From Bacteroidales bacterium (GTDB taxonomy: Bacteria > Bacteroidota > Bacteroidia > Bacteroidales > UBA932): a stretch of 64,000 nucleotides of DNA. Position 1 is the stretch's first letter. The number at the start of each line of letters is the position of its first letter. The position numbers and the translations under genes were made by a program. Positions 18,598 through 27,900 of the stretch are shown here, piece after piece. The notes beneath the pieces were generated by a model that was not told the DNA's origin, made no database searches, and saw only the letters and a list, made by a program, of their open reading frames with translations. The stretch covers positions 1-64,000 of the forward strand of contig JAFZRV010000004.1 in the NCBI GenBank assembly GCA_017619655.1, read 5' to 3'.

Positions 18598-21030
18598 ATG
18601 AAGAAACTCGACCTTTACCTGATCAAGACGTTCATAGGCCCCTTCGTGGCGGTCTTCCTCATCGTAGTGTTTTCGCTGTCGATGCAGTTCATCTGGCAGT
18701 TCATCTACGACCTGGCGGGTAAGGGTCTCGGCATGGGGGTGATCTTCGAGTTCATGGGATGGGCTTCGTGCACCCTCTTCCCCAACGCCATTCCGCTGGC
18801 CACGCTGCTGGCCTCCATCATGACCCTGGGCAACCTGGGCGAGCGCAACGAGCTCCTGGCCATGAAAGCGGCCGGGGTCTCGCTGATGCGCATCCTGGCT
18901 CCGCTGATGATCGTTTCGGTGCTGATCTCCATCGGCGCTTTCTTCGCCGCCGACCGCCTGGTGCCGCATGCCTTCAACAAGGTCTACACGCTGCGGGCCG
19001 ACATCCTGCGCACGCGCGACGAGATCAAGATCCCGACCGGCATCTTCTACGACGGCATCGAAGGCTACAACCTCCGCATCTCCTCGCGGAACGACGACAC
19101 CGACATGATGTACGATCTGGTGATCTACGACCACACCGGCAACAGCGGCAACAACGACAACGTGATCATGGCCGACAGCGGCCGCCTCTACATCACGCCC
19201 GACAAGCAGAACCTGATCTTCGACCTCTACAGCGGCTGCTCCTATACGGAAACCAACGAGATGAACTACCGCGACACGACGCTCGAGTTGCTGCGCTCCC
19301 GCTTCGACGAGCAGCAGATGATCATCTCGCTCGACAACTACACCTTCGAGCGCTCGTCGGAAGACCAGTACGGCGACGAGATCAAGTCGCTCGGCCTAAA
19401 GCGCCTGCGCACCGACCGCGACTCGCTCGCGCGCCGGGTCGACACGGCGGTCATGCGCCAGACCCCGCGCTTCATGAGCGTCATGGGCATGCATTATCTC
19501 TACCAGCTCGACACCCTCCGGCCCGATTCGGCCTACATCGGCGTCCTCAACGTGGACAGCCTCCGCCGGGACTTCACGGAACAGCAGGTACTGCGCATGA
19601 ACCAGTCGGCCGTGGGCAAGGCACAGCAGGGACTGGAGCAGGTGAGCCAGTTCTACATCGAGACGAAATACGACCTGGGCCTGATCCGGCGCATCGACAT
19701 CGAGATGATCCTCAAGTTCACCCTGTCGATCTCCTGCCTGCTCTTCTTCTTCGTGGGTGCGCCGCTGGGCGCCATCATCCGCAAGGGCGGCCTGGGCGCA
19801 CCGGTCATCATCTCGATCTTCTTCTACCTGATCTACTACATCATCGACATCATCGGCCGCAAGCTGGCCAAGGGATCGCTGCCGCCTCTGGTGGGCACGC
19901 TGATCTCGACAGCCATCCTCCTGCCGATCAGCATCCTCCTCACCCGCAAGTCCACGCAGGACTCCTCGCTCTTCAACATGGATACCTACAAGGAATTCTT
20001 CCGGCGCATCGGCAAGTGGATCGCCAAGCGCTACCACCGCTTCATCAACCTGTTCCGGCGGGGCGGCGGCAAGGTGCGCATCGTCTACATGGGCACGCCC
20101 GAATTCGCCGTGGCGCCGCTCGAGAAGCTGCTGGAGGCGGGCTATGAGGTGGCCGGCGTGGTGACCGCCGTCGACAAGCCGGCCGGGCGCGGCATGGCCG
20201 TGCGCGAAAGCGCCGTCAAGCAATACGCCGTGGCCCGCGGCATCCCCGTGCTGCAGCCTGAAAAGCTCAAGGACCCGGAATTCCTGGCGCAACTGGCCGC
20301 CCTGAAGGCCAATCTCTTCGTGGTAGTGGCCTTCCGCATGCTGCCCAAGGAGGTGTGGCAGATGCCGTCCATGGGCACCTTCAACCTCCACGCGTCGCTG
20401 CTGCCGCAGTACCGCGGCGCGGCGCCGATCAACTGGGCCATCATCCGGGGCGAGAAGTTCACGGGCGTCACGACCTTCCTGCTCGACGAGCAGATCGACA
20501 CCGGCAAGATCCTCTTCCAGGAGAACTGTCCCATCGAGGACTACGAGGACGCCGGCGCCCTGCACGACAAGTTGATGAAGATGGGCGCGGACCTGGTGCT
20601 CAAGACGGTCGACGCGCTGGAGAACCACCGCACGAAGCCGTACGAGCAGAGCCTCGGCATGAACCGGACCCTCTATCCGGCACCGAAACTCACACGCGAC
20701 AACTGCCACATCGACTGGACGGCCAGCGCCCGTCGCGTCAGCCTCCTCATCCGCGGCCTGAGTCCCTACCCGGCCGCCTGGACCACGCTCGTCAAGGACG
20801 ACGGCACCCAGCTGGGCATCAAGCTCTACGACAGCTATGTCGTGCCCTGCGACGACGACGACCCGCGCACGCCCGGCCAGCTGACCACCGACGGCAAATC
20901 CTGGATCGAGGTGCGCTGCGGCCAGCAGGCGCTCCGCATCCTCAGCCTCCAGCTATCCGGCAAGAAACGCATGGATGTCGCCGACTTCCTCCGCGGCTTC
21001 CGCGAACCCGAAAGCTATCACTTCGAATAG
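18598..21030 (+). CDS. fmt: LptF/LptG-family permease fused in frame to methionyl-tRNA formyltransferase
   Basis: One 810-residue reading frame encodes two normally separate proteins. Residues 1-492 are a YjgP/YjgQ (LptF/LptG) LPS-export permease: three N-terminal helices, a periplasmic domain, three C-terminal helices (about 365-450) and a basic cytoplasmic tail. Residues 493-810 are a complete methionyl-tRNA formyltransferase starting exactly at VRIVYMGTPEF, with catalytic Asn596, His598 and Asp634 (NLHAS, DEQIDTG) present. Fmt formylates initiator Met-tRNA. There is no stop codon between the parts. The junction codon is GTG (20074), so Fmt could also be made by internal initiation. The 3' end overlaps queG (convergent) by 13 bp. 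Confidence 0.92.
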   Translation: MKKLDLYLIKTFIGPFVAVFLIVVFSLSMQFIWQFIYDLAGKGLGMGVIFEFMGWASCTLFPNAIPLATLLASIMTLGNLGERNELLAMKAAGVSLMRILAPLMIVSVLISIGAFFAADRLVPHAFNKVYTLRADILRTRDEIKIPTGIFYDGIEGYNLRISSRNDDTDMMYDLVIYDHTGNSGNNDNVIMADSGRLYITPDKQNLIFDLYSGCSYTETNEMNYRDTTLELLRSRFDEQQMIISLDNYTFERSSEDQYGDEIKSLGLKRLRTDRDSLARRVDTAVMRQTPRFMSVMGMHYLYQLDTLRPDSAYIGVLNVDSLRRDFTEQQVLRMNQSAVGKAQQGLEQVSQFYIETKYDLGLIRRIDIEMILKFTLSISCLLFFFVGAPLGAIIRKGGLGAPVIISIFFYLIYYIIDIIGRKLAKGSLPPLVGTLISTAILLPISILLTRKSTQDSSLFNMDTYKEFFRRIGKWIAKRYHRFINLFRRGGGKVRIVYMGTPEFAVAPLEKLLEAGYEVAGVVTAVDKPAGRGMAVRESAVKQYAVARGIPVLQPEKLKDPEFLAQLAALKANLFVVVAFRMLPKEVWQMPSMGTFNLHASLLPQYRGAAPINWAIIRGEKFTGVTTFLLDEQIDTGKILFQENCPIEDYEDAGALHDKLMKMGADLVLKTVDALENHRTKPYEQSLGMNRTLYPAPKLTRDNCHIDWTASARRVSLLIRGLSPYPAAWTTLVKDDGTQLGIKLYDSYVVPCDDDDPRTPGQLTTDGKSWIEVRCGQQALRILSLQLSGKKRMDVADFLRGFREPESYHFE

Positions 21031-21914
21031 TTGTTCCGCAACTGGTCCAGCCCGGCCCGACGAAGGCCTGAGTCGGCGAAGCGCCGCTCGAATTCATCTT
21101 CGCTGAGCGATGACCAGTCGGCGTCGGACATGGCGGCGATTTCGGCGCGGTGCGTCTCGAACTCGGGCAGCGGCGTGAGCGGCTTGTCCCAGGGGCAGGC
21201 GCGCATGCACTCTTCGCAGCCGAAGCGCCAGCCGCGGCGCGCGGCGACGGAGGCGAGGTCTGCGGGCAGCGGCGCATGCGACTCGATGGTCAGGTACGAG
21301 AGGCAGCGGCGGGCGTCGAGGTCGAAAGGTGCGCGGAGGGCGCCGGAGGGACAGGCGCGGAGGCAGGCACCGCAGGCGCCACATTCGGTGGCTGCCAGCG
21401 GCGCGTGCGGCGCGAAGCGTTCGGCCGGTATGTTGCAGACGATCACGCCGATGATGGTCCGCAGGCCGAATTCGGGCGAGATGAAGAAATTGTTCTGCCC
21501 GATGAAGCCCAGGCCGGCGCGGACAGCCCAGTAGCGCTCGAGGATTGGCGCGCTGTCGACGAAAGGCCGGCCCTCGAATGCGGAAAAGGCGGCCTTCAAT
21601 TCACCGATGACGGCGAAAAGCCGGTCTTTGACAATCTTGTGATAGTCCACGCCCTGGGCGAAGCCCGCCACGCCGCCACCCGCCTGTCCGTACGGGGCCA
21701 GGAAGCAGAGCACGCTCTCCGCTCCCGGCACCAGCTGCGCCGGATCGAAGCGCTTCTCCAGGTTCCGCGCGAGGTAGCCCATTTCCCCGTGGCGTCCTTC
21801 CGCGAGGAAGGCCTCGAAGCGGGGACGGATCGTCTCTATTTTTTCGGCCCTTGCGGCACCAAAATCCAAGAAACCATGCGCGCGGTAATTGATTTTTATT
21901 AAATTTGTGGACAA
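21018..21914 (-). CDS. queG: Epoxyqueuosine reductase
   Basis: QueG makes the last step of queuosine in tRNA, reducing epoxyqueuosine with a cobalamin cofactor and two 4Fe-4S clusters. The 298-residue protein has the catalytic-type Asp120 in VDSAPILERYWAVRAGLGFIG, and the clusters CGACGACLRACP and CEECMRACPWD. The only plausible start is TTG 21914 (MSTNLIKIN), as no in-frame ATG comes before the conserved region. It is divergent from the threonine dehydrogenase gene by 24 bp. tgt, the other queuosine gene here, lies about 8 kb downstream. Confidence 0.92.
   Translation of the reverse strand: MSTNLIKINYRAHGFLDFGAARAEKIETIRPRFEAFLAEGRHGEMGYLARNLEKRFDPAQLVPGAESVLCFLAPYGQAGGGVAGFAQGVDYHKIVKDRLFAVIGELKAAFSAFEGRPFVDSAPILERYWAVRAGLGFIGQNNFFISPEFGLRTIIGVIVCNIPAERFAPHAPLAATECGACGACLRACPSGALRAPFDLDARRCLSYLTIESHAPLPADLASVAARRGWRFGCEECMRACPWDKPLTPLPEFETHRAEIAAMSDADWSSLSEDEFERRFADSGLRRAGLDQLRNNYSK
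21900..21907 (+). promoter_or_regulatory. Possible -7 box for threonine dehydrogenase
   Basis: TAAATTTG lies inside the first codons of queG, about 32 bases before the dehydrogenase ATG. No well-spaced -33 box is evident. Confidence 0.4.
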
Positions 21915-21938
21915 ATCGATTTTAAATTGTCAAAATAA

Positions 21939-22898
21939 ATGAAAAGGATTCTTGTGGTCGGAGCGGGCGGACAGATCGGTACCGAACTTGTCCCGTATCT
22001 CCAGCATATTTATGGCGAAGATAATGTAATTGCCGCAGATTTGAAAGACGAACTCGTCGAAAAACTCGGCCGCGGCGCCATTGCCGAAAAACTCGACGTC
22101 CTCGACGCCCAGCGCTTCGAAGAACTGGTGAAAAAATACAAGGTCGACGCCATTTACAACCTCGTGGCCCTGCTCAGCGCCAAAGGCGAGCACATGCCCG
22201 GCGTGGCCTGGCACCTCAACATCACGGCCCTGATCAACGCCCTGAACATCGCACAGGCCCACCACTGCTCCATCTTCACCCCGAGTTCCATCGGCGCCTT
22301 CGGCCCGAACACCCCGCACGACAACACCCCGCAGGACACCATCATGCGTCCGAACACCATCTACGGCATCTGCAAGGTGACGGGCGAGCTGCTGGGCGAC
22401 TACCACTGGCAGCGCTTCGGCGTAGACGCCCGCAGCGTCCGCTTCCCGGGTATCATCTCCAACGGCGCCCTGCCCGGCGGCGGCACGACGGACTATGCCG
22501 TCGAAGTCTTCTACGAGATCCTTAAACCCGGCCACCACTACACCTGCGAAGTGCCGGAAGACAGCTACATGGACATGATGTATATGCCCGACGCCCTCCG
22601 CGCCGCCGTGGAAGTGATGGAAGCCGACCCGGCCAAGCTCGTCCACCGCAACAGCTTCAACATCGCCGCCATGAGCTTCTGCCCGCGCGAACTCTTCGAA
22701 GTCATCAAGAAGCGCATTCCCGACGCCACCTTCGACTACAAGGTCGACCCGGTGAAGGCCGCCATCGCCGACTCCTGGCCCAACAAGATGGACGACAGCT
22801 GCGCCCGTCAGGAATGGGGCTGGAAACCCGAATGGGACATCGACGCGATGGTCGACGACATGCTAAAGGTGATTGGCGAAAAACAGAAGAACGCCTGA
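21939..22898 (+). CDS. tdh: L-threonine 3-dehydrogenase, short-chain (epimerase-like) type
   Basis: This 319-residue protein is an NAD-binding Rossmann enzyme with Gly8-x2-Gly11-x2-Gly14 (VVGAGGQIG) and the Tyr142-x3-Lys146 pair in YGICK. The TPSSIGAFGP and ARSVRFPGIIS blocks match SDR-type threonine dehydrogenases and not sugar epimerases. It oxidises threonine to 2-amino-3-ketobutyrate, which Kbl (encoded at 55 kb) splits with CoA to glycine and acetyl-CoA. The 3' end overlaps the convergent thiamine diphosphokinase gene by 36 bp. Confidence 0.9.
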   Translation: MKRILVVGAGGQIGTELVPYLQHIYGEDNVIAADLKDELVEKLGRGAIAEKLDVLDAQRFEELVKKYKVDAIYNLVALLSAKGEHMPGVAWHLNITALINALNIAQAHHCSIFTPSSIGAFGPNTPHDNTPQDTIMRPNTIYGICKVTGELLGDYHWQRFGVDARSVRFPGIISNGALPGGGTTDYAVEVFYEILKPGHHYTCEVPEDSYMDMMYMPDALRAAVEVMEADPAKLVHRNSFNIAAMSFCPRELFEVIKKRIPDATFDYKVDPVKAAIADSWPNKMDDSCARQEWGWKPEWDIDAMVDDMLKVIGEKQKNA

Positions 22899-23501
22899 CG
22901 GGTGTGAGAACGTCAGGGTGAACGCGTCGGAAAGCGCCTCATTGAGCGTGGCTTTCCAGAGCGTATCGAAACGAACGGCATCGGTCGGGTATTTCAACCC
23001 GGCCGATGTCAGTTTCAGCGTATTGTCGAAGGCGAAAATCGAGACCTGCTGCCCCGGTACCGCCGACAGCGTTGCCGTGTCGAAGACGGCCTGGAAGCGG
23101 CCGTAATCCGTCAGCATCTCCACCGGGCAGGCGGCTTCCCGCGCATAGTCGAGCAGCAGCGACACATTGCCCAGCGTATGGTCCTCCCGCCGGCCCGTCG
23201 CCCCCACGATCGTGATGCGCGTCGGCTGCAGCGACAGGGCCACGCGAAAAGCCTTGGTCAGGTCGTTGTCGTCCTGCTCGGCCACACGGGTGATGAGCGA
23301 CGCATAGCGCGCCTGGAACGCCGGCGACAGGGAGTCGAGGTCCCCGACGATCTGGTCGGGCTCCAGTCCGAAGGCGACCAGCGCTTCGGCCGCCGAGTCG
23401 CAGCAGATGCGGACATCCGCCGCGCGCAGCGCCCGCAGCGGCGCCTCGGCCCGCGGGAAATCCCCCGCCGCTACAATAACGATATGCGCTTGCTTCTGCA
23501 T
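22863..23501 (-). CDS. Thiamine diphosphokinase
   Basis: This 212-residue protein matches thiamine pyrophosphokinase. The N-terminal catalytic domain has CDSAAEAL, the hallmark VGDLDSLS (residues 52-59), DDNDLTKAF (77-85) and GATGRREDHTLGN (99-111). The small C-terminal sandwich binds thiamine (GLKYPTDAV). It converts thiamine and ATP to thiamine diphosphate, the cofactor of many decarboxylases and transketolase. It lies alone on the minus strand, and its last 36 bp overlap the tail of the threonine dehydrogenase gene in opposite orientation. Confidence 0.92.
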   Translation of the reverse strand: MQKQAHIVIVAAGDFPRAEAPLRALRAADVRICCDSAAEALVAFGLEPDQIVGDLDSLSPAFQARYASLITRVAEQDDNDLTKAFRVALSLQPTRITIVGATGRREDHTLGNVSLLLDYAREAACPVEMLTDYGRFQAVFDTATLSAVPGQQVSIFAFDNTLKLTSAGLKYPTDAVRFDTLWKATLNEALSDAFTLTFSHPSGVLLFFANHL

Positions 23502-23539
23502 AGGGCAAATATATTACTTTTTCGGCGATCGACCTACTT

Positions 23540-23622
23540 CCCGGGCACAAATACCCTTGATTATGTGCCCGGGAACTGTTTCAAGTCGCTGCCGGACACA
23601 ATTTGCCGCCTTTTTGTGCCCG
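23540..23622. repeat. Two tandem hairpins sharing GTGCCCGG arms
   Basis: CCCGGGCACA (23540-23549) pairs perfectly with TGTGCCCGGG (23564-23573). Just downstream, CCGGACACAA pairs with TTGTGCCCGG (about 23592-23622) with one mismatch. They fill most of the 130-bp gap between the phosphatase stop and the thiamine diphosphokinase start. They may end transcription of the phosphatase operon or be REP-like elements. No gene is seen in this gap. Confidence 0.65.
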
Positions 23623-23631
23623 GTCATTCGT

Positions 23632-24906
23632 TTACGGCAGATGGACGAAATAATCGCGTAAATCTTTCCAGCGATAGTAGGGACCCTTGTAGGGCTTGAG
23701 GGCCGGGATGGTGGTCTCCTGCTCGTTGCGCAGGATCTTGACCAGCACGTCGCCTTTCTTGTCCTTGTAGAAGATCATCTGCAGGTTCGAGGCCATGGGC
23801 ATCTGTTCGAAGCAGTACCAGCCCTTTTCGGGTGCATCGACCATCGAGATGATTTCTTCATAGCCTTCCAGCCGCAGGTAGCTCAGCAGGGGCATCAGGC
23901 CGGAATCGTGCCCGAAGCGCAGATTGGCGGCGATATCGTTGCCGGCGATGGCGGCATCGGCTTTCTCAACGAAATCGGCGAGGATCTTTCTTCCCGTCTC
24001 GTAAAAGCGGCATTCGTTCTCCAGCGTGTTGGCCATCGAATCAAACTCGGAGATGTCGGCCAAATACCAAAGGTTGTAGAGCTCATCTTCCGTAAAGTAT
24101 TGGTAAATGTCCGGCACCTCGTAGTCATCGACCAGGCACTGGCTGATGTGCCCCGCATAGAGTGTGTAGTATATGAAGGTGCGCACATCGAACTTTCCCA
24201 GGTGCCGGGCTGCATCCCACGGATCGTTGAACCATGCGTTCATGATGCGGTTCGGGTCGATGCGTGCGTGGAGCAGGGAGTCGCACACGATGCCGTGCGA
24301 CGGCTTGCGCTTGACGCTCGTGCCGGGGGAAATGTGGCGCATGAAGCGCTCGCCGGCATACACGTCGAACCGCAGCTGCGGGGCGAAGCCCTTGATAACC
24401 ATCGTGAAGTTGGCCAGCGACTGGATGCAGCGCTGTACGTAGCTCGACTCGGCGACGATGCGGTCGCGGCCGGCCTGGTTGAAGACGCCGGGCACGCGCT
24501 CGTAGAGCCGCTGGGCGATGCCCTGGTGCTCGCGGCCGCCGAGCAGGGTGAGATAGCCTACCTGCCCGTCGTGGCAGGCTTCCAGCGTCTTGAGGTCTTT
24601 GTGCAGCCGGGCGCCTTCCGCGGTAAGCAGGCCCAGCGAATCCAGGCTGTCGAACAGATGGGACACGCGCGTGACGACTTCCATCGCCACGTGGTAGCGG
24701 CTTCCGTGGCGGCCGTAATGGCTGACGTAGAAGGGCTCGTAGCCTTTCGGTGCGGGCGTGTCGACGATAGCGTCCGGAGCTTCGTAGCTGTGCAGTACGT
24801 TCGCGTAGCGGCTGGGATCCTGCTGCAGGCGCGTACGCACGTCCTGGCCCTGGGCCAGCGGGCTGAGCAACAGCAGCGTTGCAAGGAAAAGGAGAGATCG
24901 TTTCAT
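23632..24906 (-). CDS. Periplasmic histidine-type (acid) phosphatase
   Basis: This 424-residue exported protein opens with a signal peptide ending near ALAQG-type residues 16-20. It has the branch-2 histidine phosphatase core: RHGSRYH at residues 66-72, with catalytic His67, and the late GHDSG motif in RFGHDSGLMPLL. Relatives include acid phosphatases and MINPP-type phytases that remove phosphate from inositol phosphates. Substrate cannot be set from sequence. The gene starts one base after the stop of the macroglobulin-like gene, so the two form an operon. Confidence 0.85.
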   Translation of the reverse strand: MKRSLLFLATLLLLSPLAQGQDVRTRLQQDPSRYANVLHSYEAPDAIVDTPAPKGYEPFYVSHYGRHGSRYHVAMEVVTRVSHLFDSLDSLGLLTAEGARLHKDLKTLEACHDGQVGYLTLLGGREHQGIAQRLYERVPGVFNQAGRDRIVAESSYVQRCIQSLANFTMVIKGFAPQLRFDVYAGERFMRHISPGTSVKRKPSHGIVCDSLLHARIDPNRIMNAWFNDPWDAARHLGKFDVRTFIYYTLYAGHISQCLVDDYEVPDIYQYFTEDELYNLWYLADISEFDSMANTLENECRFYETGRKILADFVEKADAAIAGNDIAANLRFGHDSGLMPLLSYLRLEGYEEIISMVDAPEKGWYCFEQMPMASNLQMIFYKDKKGDVLVKILRNEQETTIPALKPYKGPYYRWKDLRDYFVHLP

Positions 24907-24907
24907 A

Positions 24908-27900
24908 TTATTTCGATGTAAATGTTTCGGTGGCGGTATGGCCGCGGTATTCCTTGGCGTAGAGGCATTCGATCTCGACCAGGCCGGTGTTGAAAATGCC
25001 TTCCTGCGTCACGTAGAACTCTTCGGTCACCGTGGTCTTCTCTTCGGGCAGCAGCTCCCAGTAGTAGTTGGTTTCGGAAGGCTTGACCTCGCGGTAGAAG
25101 CCCCACCAGCTGAAATAGGAGCGCTCGTCCACCGGGTAGAACGAGGCCGGCCGCATGGCGCGCATCTGGACGAAGCTGCGGTTCTCGCTGTTGTCGATGT
25201 CGTAGTAGACGGTGATCTTGTCGCCGACCTTGAGTCGGGCTCCGTCGGCGAGGGTTTCCTTGCCGTTGCGCACGAAGCGGCGCTGGATGGTGATCTCGTT
25301 GGCGGAGGCCTTCACGCGGCTGAGTTCCGTGGTGTAGGTGTAGTACACGGCGCCGAGTTTGAGGTCCTTGGCCTTGCTGGCGATGAGCGCGTGGACCGCG
25401 TCGGTGGTGGCCACGGTGTTCTCCCAGGCCTGGTTGTGCTTCTGCAGCAACAGCCACTGGGCGATGCCGTCGACCATCTTCCGCTCCTTCAGCGAAGCGA
25501 AGAGTTCCATGAGCTGCGCATGAGCGTAGATCTCGCTGTTCATCAGGCCTCGGTACGGCATCACGGCGTTCGGGAAGTAGCAGCCGATGGTCGGATTCTC
25601 CACGGCGTAGTCTTTCAGCGACTCGCGCAGCAGCTTGACGCGCTGGCTGAAGCGCTTGTCGTCGTACGGCGTGCCGGCGGCGCGCAGCATCGTGTTGCAG
25701 AGCTGGGCCTTTTCGAGGATGGAGAGATCCTGCCAGCCGTCGCCGCCCTGGTCCGCGCATTTTTGGAAGACCTCCCGGGCCTTGTCGCTCAGCGGGATGT
25801 CGAACCAGAGGCTGCGGATGCCGAAGTCGCGGATGTAAGCGAAGGGCGCGAAGTCCTTGCGCTGCGCGTTGCGGAGCACCACGCGCTCGTCGACCGCAGC
25901 GGCGGCCTTGCGAACCATCTGCTGCTCTTCGGCGGACAGCGTGATGGCGCCCAGCTGCCGCAGCTGGCCCACTTTCTCGAGGAAGTAGAGCGTGATCATG
26001 TCGCTGCCGGGCATGCCGCGGAACCAGGTGAAGCGTCCGTCACGCTCCTGGAAGGTCTTGAGCGCGGAGAAGGCCTGGCTGCGGAAGGCGCTGTAGTCTG
26101 CCGGATCGTCCTCCAACACAAGGTTTCGCATCTGATTGATGTATAGCTGGTTGATCCAATTGATCGCATTTTCGCATGCAGGTTTCTGCGCCACGGGCAG
26201 CGATTCTTTCACGGCGTCGAGCGTGGAGTATTCGGCATATTCGATCTTCGGATTGGCGGCGCCGAACTGCTTGCGGAGCTGCTTCTCGTAGTAGGCGTGG
26301 TCCTTGCCCTGGCCCATCACGAACGATGCGGCTTCGGTGAGGGTGATGGTGTTGGGCACGATCTGGATCTCGTGCTGCTCGCCGTCGCTCGAGCCCAGGG
26401 TGGCGAACCAGATGCGGACGGTCAGTTTCCCGGTACCGCCCGGCACTTCGATGGTCCAGGCCACTTCGTCCTGGGCGCCGGCCAGCAGGCTCTTCTTCTG
26501 GCTGGCGGTACCCTTGAGCTTCAGCGGGCGGCCCTGGTCGTCGAGGATTTCCACGTAGGCCGTGCCGTTGAGCTGCCGGTCGCTCAGGTTCACGAGCTTG
26601 CTCTTGAGCACCAGCCGGTCGCCCTGCGTGGCGAAAAGCGGCACCGACGGCATGACCATCAGTTCTTTCTGAATCACGAACGAAGCCTCGTCCTGGCCGG
26701 TGAAGAGGCGCTTGTCGTGCGCCAGCACCAGCACCCGGAAGGTGGTCAGCAGGTCGCCGGCCGTATAGCGGACCTTCGTCACGCCGCCTTTCTCCGCGCG
26801 GATGTGCGGATAGAAGGCGATCAGCTCGCTCAGGTTCGTACGGCCCTCGAAGGCGGGATCTTCTGTCTCCCCTTCTTCTTCCCGGATTCCGGCGACATCA
26901 TCGGCCAGGATGCCGTCAGCCGCCGCAGTCTTGTACATGACCGCTTCCTCGGTGACCATCCGGCCGTTGGCCGTGGCGTAGCCCGCCACGCGGGTATTCA
27001 TCATCCGGTTGGCCGACATGGTATACCAGCTGTCGAGGGAGGAGCGTACGCCGGGGGCGCTCACGGACGGATATTCCCGGAGCGGGTGGAAGGCGAAGGA
27101 ATTGGCGCCATAGCGGTCGGTGGTCAGGTCGAAGATCGACACCAGCAGCTCCGATCCTTCCGGAGCGCGGATGGTCATCTCTTCCTGCGCGCCCGGGGTG
27201 GTCTTGTCGCGGAAAGTCTCGATGGCGACTTCAAGCCGCACGTCGCCCGGCCGCTTGAACTCGAATTGCTTGCGGATGATGTCTCCGTCGTAGACGCCGA
27301 AGATGACCAGGTTCACGCAGCTGCGCCAGGCCGGATCGTACGGGATCTTGAACTTGCGCAGCTCGTTCTGCAGATGGACGCTCTCGTGATAGAGCACCTT
27401 CGCGTTGTCGAAGATCTCCAGCTCGAAGTAAAGGTCTTTCTCCGAGGTGCCGAGCAGGAACTCGATCTCGCCTTCCGTCTTCACCGGATAGTAGAAAAAG
27501 CGCTGCTTGAAGGGCAGCTGCCGGTCATCGGTGCTCATGACGATGATCGAGCGGCTGGTGCGGATCTCGCGGCCGCGGTATTCGGCGCGGGCCGTCATCT
27601 CATAGAGGCCGGACGGCAGCGCGGCGAAGCCAGGCGCCAGCGGCTCGTTCGACGTGAAAACGCCTTGGGCCACTTCCCGGTCCTCCTGGTCTTTGAGAGA
27701 CCAGTCGCCCTGGAAAGTGTACGGCGTGCCGTTGAGCGTCGTGCCCTTGACGGTCACCTCCTTCACGCGGTCCTTGTCGATAATCAGGCGCCCGTTCTGG
27801 AACTGGCCTTTCGGCAGTTCGATGTGCAGCTCGAGCGGAATGTCGCCCACCGGCACGGAAATCTGGCTTTCGTGCACCTCGCCCTGCGGATCCACGGCCC

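Noticed and set aside
20040-20090. A frameshift at the permease-Fmt junction
   Set aside because: Both halves are in the same frame and the Fmt start is exact, so no frameshift is needed; a lost stop codon remains the only error model.
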